Source: Omnitrophica bacterium GWA2_41_15
Lineage (GTDB): Bacteria; Omnitrophota; Gorgyraeia; Gorgyraeales; Gorgyraeaceae
NCBI GenBank assembly: GCA_919902485.1
Contig: CAKKRB010000005.1
Coordinates: forward strand, 3,492-13,084
Length of the DNA: 9,593 nt
Direction of reading: 5' to 3'
Part shown: positions 6,008 to 9,593 of the stretch, piece by piece
How the letters are laid out: each line of letters opens with the position of its first letter
Position numbering within the stretch: the first letter of the stretch is position 1
The notes under the pieces: model-generated
Database searches by the model: none
The model's input: the letters and a program-made list of their open reading frames with translations, nothing else
What the model was told of the DNA's origin: nothing
Translations under genes and position numbers: made by a program

Positions 6008-7177
6008 TCACAATGAATCGCGACTGGATATATTTAGACATGCTTTACTTTTTAGGGGAGTAGAAGTAGAAACATTTACGTTATATTCGAGAATAAAGCT
6101 CCTCAATTGCGGCAAATCAATAAATCTCCAGTGGTTATTCGTTCTGAGTCTAGCAAACGGAAGGGTATCTTTTGAAGACTGCATATAATTTGCCTTATCG
6201 TATACCGCAAACTTTAGACCATTGTCCGGCGTTGCGTCTGAAAGCCAATTCTCGATTTCAAGATAATGCCTCTCTGATGCGGGGAATGCAAAAAAATGAG
6301 TGAATCCGTGCAATCTGTCGCCCCTATAATCTGCCTGAGTTATCTCTACCTGCCCCTTCGCGAGCAGGCTTGCCCCTTCAAGATGGCTGATCCAGCCTTG
6401 TGCAATGTCTGCTGAAACAGGATGTATTTCATAGCCAGATGCATTAGCGCCGAAAACTATCGCAGCTACAACACAGGGGTCGCCGAAACCTGTGCCGAGA
6501 TCGAGGACTCTAGATTTATTTCCCACTCCTGCCGCTTTTAGTAATTCTGCCGAATCTAAAAGCGGTGTCACCGCCAATGTACCTACTCTCACTGCAGGCC
6601 AATAAAGCGGCGCGCCTATTTTACCAATCGGGCCAAAGTAACGCCAACGTTCATCCTGCAAAGCAAGAAGCCTGTCCCATTCAGAAGCGGTTAACGTTGT
6701 TGATATGGGTTGAATTTTTGCGGTTTTTTGATCATGCAGGCCTCTTATAAGTCCTTCTATGTGTTTTATTTGGCTTTCAATGCTTCCGGTTAGACTCTCG
6801 AATAGAGCTCTCGACGGTTTTGCCCAATCAGCATGAAGCGATAACGTTATGGCCTCTCCAAATATCTCCTGTACAAGATGCCGGATAGAATACCGGAAAT
6901 ATCTTTCGTAGCTTATCCAGCTTTCATTTTCTGCCCAATCAGTATCTACCGAGACGGCGATCTTCTGCAAGCCCCAATTATCGCCTTGCGCAGTTAATTC
7001 CTTGTCCAGCCTGTTTGCAGTTCGGTATAAATGTCCTAAAAACTGCTTATAGTCAGACGTCTCCATCGCAATAACCCATCGCATTCTCAGTTCAGCAACA
7101 AAATCATGAAATTTATTATAGGTCTGACTTTCGACTCGAGATATAAATTTCTGCTCAGAAATTACCGAAAGCGCCAT
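6008..7177 (-). CDS. Class I SAM-dependent methyltransferase with a novel N-terminal half
   Basis: 389 residues. The C-terminal half holds a Rossmann methyltransferase core: motif I VLDLGTGFGDP (224-234), an acidic ribose-binding residue after beta 2 (GYEIHP, E250), QADYRGD near 283 and FAFPASERHYLEIENW as the probable post-motif strand/helix. The first 195 residues are largely helical and rich in aromatic residues (WISYERYFRYSIRHLVQEIFG) and match no family I can name. Substrate cannot be inferred. There is no ribosome binding site before the ATG, and the frame is closed by TAA 15 nt upstream. Composition looks more GC-rich than the neighbours. A recombinase remnant starts just upstream on the other strand and decayed DNA lies downstream, so the gene is probably transferred cargo. 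Ten-base inverted copies (CGCTTTCGGT at 5999-6008, ACCGAAAGCG at 7164-7173) lie at its two ends. Confidence 0.82.
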   Translation of the reverse strand: MALSVISEQKFISRVESQTYNKFHDFVAELRMRWVIAMETSDYKQFLGHLYRTANRLDKELTAQGDNWGLQKIAVSVDTDWAENESWISYERYFRYSIRHLVQEIFGEAITLSLHADWAKPSRALFESLTGSIESQIKHIEGLIRGLHDQKTAKIQPISTTLTASEWDRLLALQDERWRYFGPIGKIGAPLYWPAVRVGTLAVTPLLDSAELLKAAGVGNKSRVLDLGTGFGDPCVVAAIVFGANASGYEIHPVSADIAQGWISHLEGASLLAKGQVEITQADYRGDRLHGFTHFFAFPASERHYLEIENWLSDATPDNGLKFAVYDKANYMQSSKDTLPFARLRTNNHWRFIDLPQLRSFILEYNVNVSTSTPLKSKACLNISSRDSL

Positions 7178-7178
7178 A

Positions 7179-7568
7179 GGCGCTGAAGATGTTTATCTAG
7201 CTAAGAAAGAAGATCTTATAAGGTCAAAAACAGAGCTTTTGCAGAAAAAGGCAGATTTTGGGCGAAAGGGGAATTTTTGGATCGAACCATTGCGGGAGTG
7301 GATAAAAACTGCTCACCACGCCGAAAAACTTGCTTCGTCTCAAAATTTTTATGAAATAAAAATTTTTGTGGAAAAAATTGGAACGAACCGCCGCCTGCGG
7401 GATAAAAAAGCTCTTTTTGATTTCAAAAGACCTTTTGATATAATTCCTGAATATAAAAAGAGTTATGAAAAAGAAATTTTCGCAAAAATTAAATCAAAAA
7501 ACCATTTTTCTTTTGAGAAAACCCTGCCATGTCCGACATGGTCGGGGCGACTGGATTTGAACCAGTGA
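7179..7568 (+). pseudogene. C-terminal remnant of a large serine recombinase
   Basis: Plus-strand frame reading GAEDVYLAKKEDLIRSKTEL, then KADFGRKGNFWIEPLREWI, then a helical part, KIGTNRRLRDKKALFDFKRP and FDIIPEYKK. The order coiled-coil, (R)KGN.W.EPLREWI, KIG.N.RL, F.F..PF..IP.Y is the typical C-terminal end of resolvase/DNA-invertase family large serine recombinases found in mobile elements of uncultured bacteria. The resolvase catalytic domain (with its nucleophilic Ser) and the recombinase and zinc-ribbon domains, some 350-400 residues, are absent, and the frame meets the methyltransferase start at about 7177. It therefore cannot be active. It is the only gene-like unit on the plus strand. 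Its frame runs through the 3' end of tRNA-Pro to a TGA at 7566-7568 (ending WSGRLDLNQ), as is seen when an integrase lies beside a tRNA attachment site. Confidence 0.72.
7527..7541. repeat. 15-nt palindrome overlapping the tRNA-Pro CCA end
   Basis: CCATGTC and GACATGG are exact inverted arms around a single central base. The last three bases (7539-7541) are the encoded CCA of the tRNA on the minus strand, so a second CCA-like end is mirrored 12 nt downstream. It could be a short terminator stem, a 3'-processing signal or part of the crossover site of the element that left the recombinase remnant. Confidence 0.5.
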
Positions 7569-7615
7569 CCTCTTGCTCCCGAAGCAAGCGCGCTAGCCAA
7601 CTGCGCTACGCCCCG
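7539..7615 (-). tRNA. tRNA-Pro (anticodon CGG), CCA encoded
   Basis: All arms fold. The acceptor stem is CGGGGCG with CGCCCCG (7 bp), with the C1-G72 pair typical of bacterial tRNA-Pro, discriminator A73 and an encoded CCA at 7541-7539. The D arm is GCGC/GCGC, the anticodon stem CTTGC/GCAAG with loop TTCGGGA (anticodon CGG, G37, reading CCG), the variable loop AGGTC and the T arm ACTGG/CCAGT with loop TTCAAAT. It starts 10 nt after the rmuC stop, so it may be processed from the rmuC transcript. Its 3' end abuts the recombinase remnant. Confidence 0.96.
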
Positions 7616-7625
7616 CACCAAAATT

Positions 7626-8666
7626 TTACGTCAACTTCTTTTTCTCTTCCAGTGAATCCGCTGAGAGGAGCTTATCTTCGAATTTATCCAGACTCTTTAC
7701 TGCCCTTTCGTAGCTTGATTTTATATTGTCAATATGACTGCCCATTACCTCAAAATCCTGCGTGAATTTTCCAAGAGAACCCTTTAAAGTAATGAGCATC
7801 TTTATCACTTCTTGCGCCTTTTCTTCCACCTTCAAGCCTTTCATGCCAAGGATAATCACCTGCAAATACGCATAAAAACTATTCGGAGACACAGGTATAA
7901 CTTTTTTGGATATGGCGTGCATGAATATAGACTTTTCCTCGCCGAAACCTTCGTCCTTTATTATTGTCTCATAATAGACATTTTCCGCAGGGATGTACAT
8001 AAGGGCAAAATCATAAGTACCCTCGTCAGGAAGTATATATTTAGCGGCGATATCATCTATATGCGTCTTTACCGCTTTTATAAATTCCCTTTTCGCGCGT
8101 TTTTTATCCTCTTCGCCTGTCACTTCCACAAAACGCTTAAAACTCTCAAGCGGAAATTTAGAATCCACAGGCACAAGCCTGGTCCCTATCTTGATGGCAG
8201 CATCCACCCTTTCGCCTGTCTTAAAACAATGCTGAAGCTCATAAAAATCCTTGTGAGGCATTATCTGCTCAAGGAGCGACTCCAGAAACAGCTCTCCGAG
8301 CCCGCCTCTCATTTTAGGGGCCTTGAGTATTTCCTGTAAACTAGCTATATCCTTGCCAACCTCGTAAATCTGCTGGGTCTTTTCATCCAAGGAACCAAGG
8401 CTTTTTTTCACATCGCCGAAAACATTTGCCGCGTTATCAAGCCTCTCGCCCATGCTGGAACTTACCATCTGCTGGATCTTGGCGCTTTCACTAAGCTGTT
8501 TTAAAATAAGCTCTGTGTTCTTAGAGAGCGTATCGCTCCATTCGCGGCGGAGCGCGTTTATTTTTTCTTCATTCTCTTTTGACGCAGAACTAGACATCTT
8601 TCTGCTAAAAAAGTATATCAGAACAGCTATGACGCAAAAACCTATGATGTTTATTGCTATTATCAT
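7626..8666 (-). CDS. rmuC: RmuC family DNA recombination protein
   Basis: 346 residues from the preferred start. RmuC proteins limit recombination at inverted repeats and have a nuclease-like fold; their biochemical action is not settled. The N-terminus has one membrane segment (IIAINIIGFCVIAVLIYFF), followed by a long coiled coil (residues about 30-110) and the conserved RmuC domain: KMRGGLGELFLESLLEQI, VPVDSKFPLESFKRF, YDFALMYIPAENVYYE and VIPVSPNSFYAYLQ. The reading frame can begin at GTG 8678, but ATG 8666 overlaps the upstream stop as ATGA and has GGAAG five nucleotides before it. It is probably a membrane-anchored protein. Its neighbours are envelope-transport genes upstream and tRNA-Pro downstream. 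The domain is complete. Confidence 0.93.
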   Translation of the reverse strand: MIIAINIIGFCVIAVLIYFFSRKMSSSASKENEEKINALRREWSDTLSKNTELILKQLSESAKIQQMVSSSMGERLDNAANVFGDVKKSLGSLDEKTQQIYEVGKDIASLQEILKAPKMRGGLGELFLESLLEQIMPHKDFYELQHCFKTGERVDAAIKIGTRLVPVDSKFPLESFKRFVEVTGEEDKKRAKREFIKAVKTHIDDIAAKYILPDEGTYDFALMYIPAENVYYETIIKDEGFGEEKSIFMHAISKKVIPVSPNSFYAYLQVIILGMKGLKVEEKAQEVIKMLITLKGSLGKFTQDFEVMGSHIDNIKSSYERAVKSLDKFEDKLLSADSLEEKKKLT

Positions 8667-9226
8667 TTTATCTTCCACTCGTACTGACCGGATGATTCGT
8701 TTAAAACTTCTACTGGCGTTCCGGAGGTAGCTCCATCCTGCAATTTTTTCGCATACATCTTCTGGACCTCTTCGATGCTAATCCCATTTTTCTGGGCAAT
8801 TGCTTTATATATCACCATGCGGTCGCTATTTTCTGCATCAACTATAGCAGAATCCGCACTCCCTCTTATTTCAACCATGCCAAGCTTATTCTCGCCAACT
8901 GCTCCGCTCGTCTCCAGCGAAATCAGCTGAGGCTTTCTATCTCTACGGCTATACGCTGCCTGCTCAACTTCTGGCCCGAATGATTCCTGGGCATACGCGT
9001 CTTTTACAAATATGTCCAGCATGCTTCCTTTTTCGCCCGGGGCTGTCTTTGGTTCATTTCCGGAAACTATATCTTCTATAGAATCAATGTCTTTTGCTAC
9101 ATGCTGATATATATCCAGCCTCATTGAGATGTCAAGTTTTATAGCTTCCTTGGGCGCTTCTACTCTTACCCTGGCGCAGCCAATAAACGCAACCAGTACT
9201 AGAAGTATTACCCAAAATTTTTTCAT
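8663..9226 (-). CDS. Lipoprotein combining YnbE-like and YdbL (DUF1318)-like parts
   Basis: 187 residues. A lipoprotein signal (MKKFWVILLVLVAFIG, then C17) leads into CARVRVEAPKEAIKLDISM, which resembles mature YnbE (APKEPI then alternating hydrophobic residues). After a linker comes KDAYAQES (76-82), like a secretion cleavage site, and then YSRRDRKPQLISLE, GAVGENKLGMVEIRG and NSDRMVIYKAIAQKNGISIEEVQ, the pattern of YdbL/DUF1318. In E. coli ynbE and ydbL are separate genes next to ydbH: YnbE (outer membrane) joins YdbH to bridge the periplasm for phospholipid transport, and YdbL modulates assembly. Here both parts seem fused behind a ydbH-like gene. A strong AGGAG lies 6 nt before the ATG. 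The gene overlaps both neighbours as ATGA. Similarity is by eye, so the fusion reading is an inference. Confidence 0.78.
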   Translation of the reverse strand: MKKFWVILLVLVAFIGCARVRVEAPKEAIKLDISMRLDIYQHVAKDIDSIEDIVSGNEPKTAPGEKGSMLDIFVKDAYAQESFGPEVEQAAYSRRDRKPQLISLETSGAVGENKLGMVEIRGSADSAIVDAENSDRMVIYKAIAQKNGISIEEVQKMYAKKLQDGATSGTPVEVLNESSGQYEWKIK

Positions 9227-9593
9227 GGTTTCTCCTCCCCCTTGTTAAAGTCATGCAATACTACTGTCAGACTCCTCTTCCCGATTTCCCCGTCCAGTTT
9301 AAGATTCATCACCAGGTTCCCGCTTTCCATCCCCAGGTTTATTATCCCATTATTATAATTGTAATTTCTGAAACTTTCCACTAATATATCGAGCGGCTGG
9401 TTTGACTGCTTAGCAACATTTTCCAGAAATGTTTTATCTTTTATTATCAGAACGCCTCCGTTAGGATCTGTGCGGAAATGTCCGTTTATATCTTTTATGC
9501 CCAGGATATTGCCTGATAGATAAAATTCCCCGTCCAGCCTGCCTGTCATGTCAAATTTCTCGTTAAGCTTCATATCATCCACAAATCTCTTTA
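9223..9593 (-). CDS. ydbH: YdbH-like AsmA-family intermembrane transport protein, C-terminal fragment
   Basis: The frame is open to the right edge, so this is the last 122 or so codons of a larger gene; the GTG at 9582 is not taken as the start. The visible part alternates beta strands and short loops (GRLDGEFYLSGNILGIKDIN, GHFRTDPNGGVLIIKDKTFL, NYNNGIINLGMESGNLVMNL) as in the C-terminal dicarboxylate-transport-like domain of YdbH and relatives, whose beta-taco fold forms a lipid-conducting bridge across the periplasm. The assignment leans on its neighbour: an ATGA overlap with a YnbE/YdbL-like lipoprotein, the same order as in E. coli. Alone, the fragment is too short for certainty. Confidence 0.7.
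   Translation of the reverse strand, partial: KRFVDDMKLNEKFDMTGRLDGEFYLSGNILGIKDINGHFRTDPNGGVLIIKDKTFLENVAKQSNQPLDILVESFRNYNYNNGIINLGMESGNLVMNLKLDGEIGKRSLTVVLHDFNKGEEKP

Noticed and set aside
6020..6029. GCGACTGGAT, shared with the tRNA-Pro 3' region, as a possible second attachment site
   Set aside because: Only a 10-base match, inside the methyltransferase coding sequence; expected often enough by chance and not extended on either side.
7342..7366. Eleven-base inverted repeat AAAATTTTTAT / ATAAAAATTTT
   Set aside because: Made only of A and T and lying within the recombinase coding remnant; low-complexity codons explain it.
7529..7765. Plus-strand frame reading GATGFEPVTSCSRSKRASQ across tRNA-Pro
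   Set aside because: It is the antisense translation of the tRNA and the rmuC end, a well-known spurious type of frame.
7812..8339. 175-codon plus-strand frame opposite rmuC
   Set aside because: Composition is that of a reverse-complemented gene; rmuC on the minus strand explains the region.
1..9593. CRISPR array, defence genes, rRNA, complete insertion sequence
   Set aside because: No regularly spaced direct repeats, no Cas, restriction or toxin-antitoxin motifs and no intact transposase frame were seen on either strand.

Overview
The window looks like a chromosomal segment of an AT-leaning, diderm (outer-membrane) bacterium. Two putative lipoproteins and a YdbH/YnbE/YdbL-type envelope system argue for an outer membrane. 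Dense minus-strand gene runs with ATGA overlaps, a NAD-dependent ligase and a family-4 (Fe-S) uracil-DNA glycosylase fit an uncultured lineage such as Omnitrophota. That assignment is inference from style, not proof. Nearly every gene reads on the minus strand, so the biological order runs from high to low coordinates.

Right block (9593 to 7539): the C-terminal end of a YdbH-like AsmA-type protein, then a lipoprotein that appears to join a YnbE-like N-terminus to a YdbL (DUF1318) C-terminus, then rmuC, then tRNA-Pro(CGG) with an encoded CCA. The three genes overlap by ATGA and the tRNA follows the rmuC stop by 10 nt, so this may be one transcription unit.

Middle block (about 7540 to 5395): an island of accessory DNA. 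It starts with the C-terminal remnant of a large serine recombinase on the plus strand, whose frame runs into the tRNA 3' end. Next comes an uncharacterised 389-aa class I SAM-dependent methyltransferase on the minus strand, with no ribosome binding site and a more GC-rich composition. Then about 600 bp without an intact gene hold a decayed gene (one frameshift, one in-frame TAG), two strong hairpins with near-identical GC-rich loops, and a 41-bp element with 7-bp inverted ends flanked by 7-bp direct repeats. I read this as a degraded integrative element at a tRNA gene plus small palindromic insertions.

Left block (5394 to 1): acyP, ligA, an unidentified lipoprotein, a metallo-beta-lactamase-fold hydrolase, xerD, a family-4 uracil-DNA glycosylase and the start of priA. 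The last five are tightly packed and at least partly translationally coupled. ligA, udg, xerD and priA all act on DNA (nick sealing, uracil removal, dimer resolution, replication restart), so this is mainly a genome-maintenance operon. Two palindromes sit just upstream of udg and ligA and artificially extend their open frames; the true starts are probably internal (916 and 5020).

No CRISPR array, rRNA, recognisable defence system or complete insertion sequence was seen. The nearest thing to an undescribed unit is the methyltransferase with its novel N-terminal half inside the decayed tRNA-associated island.
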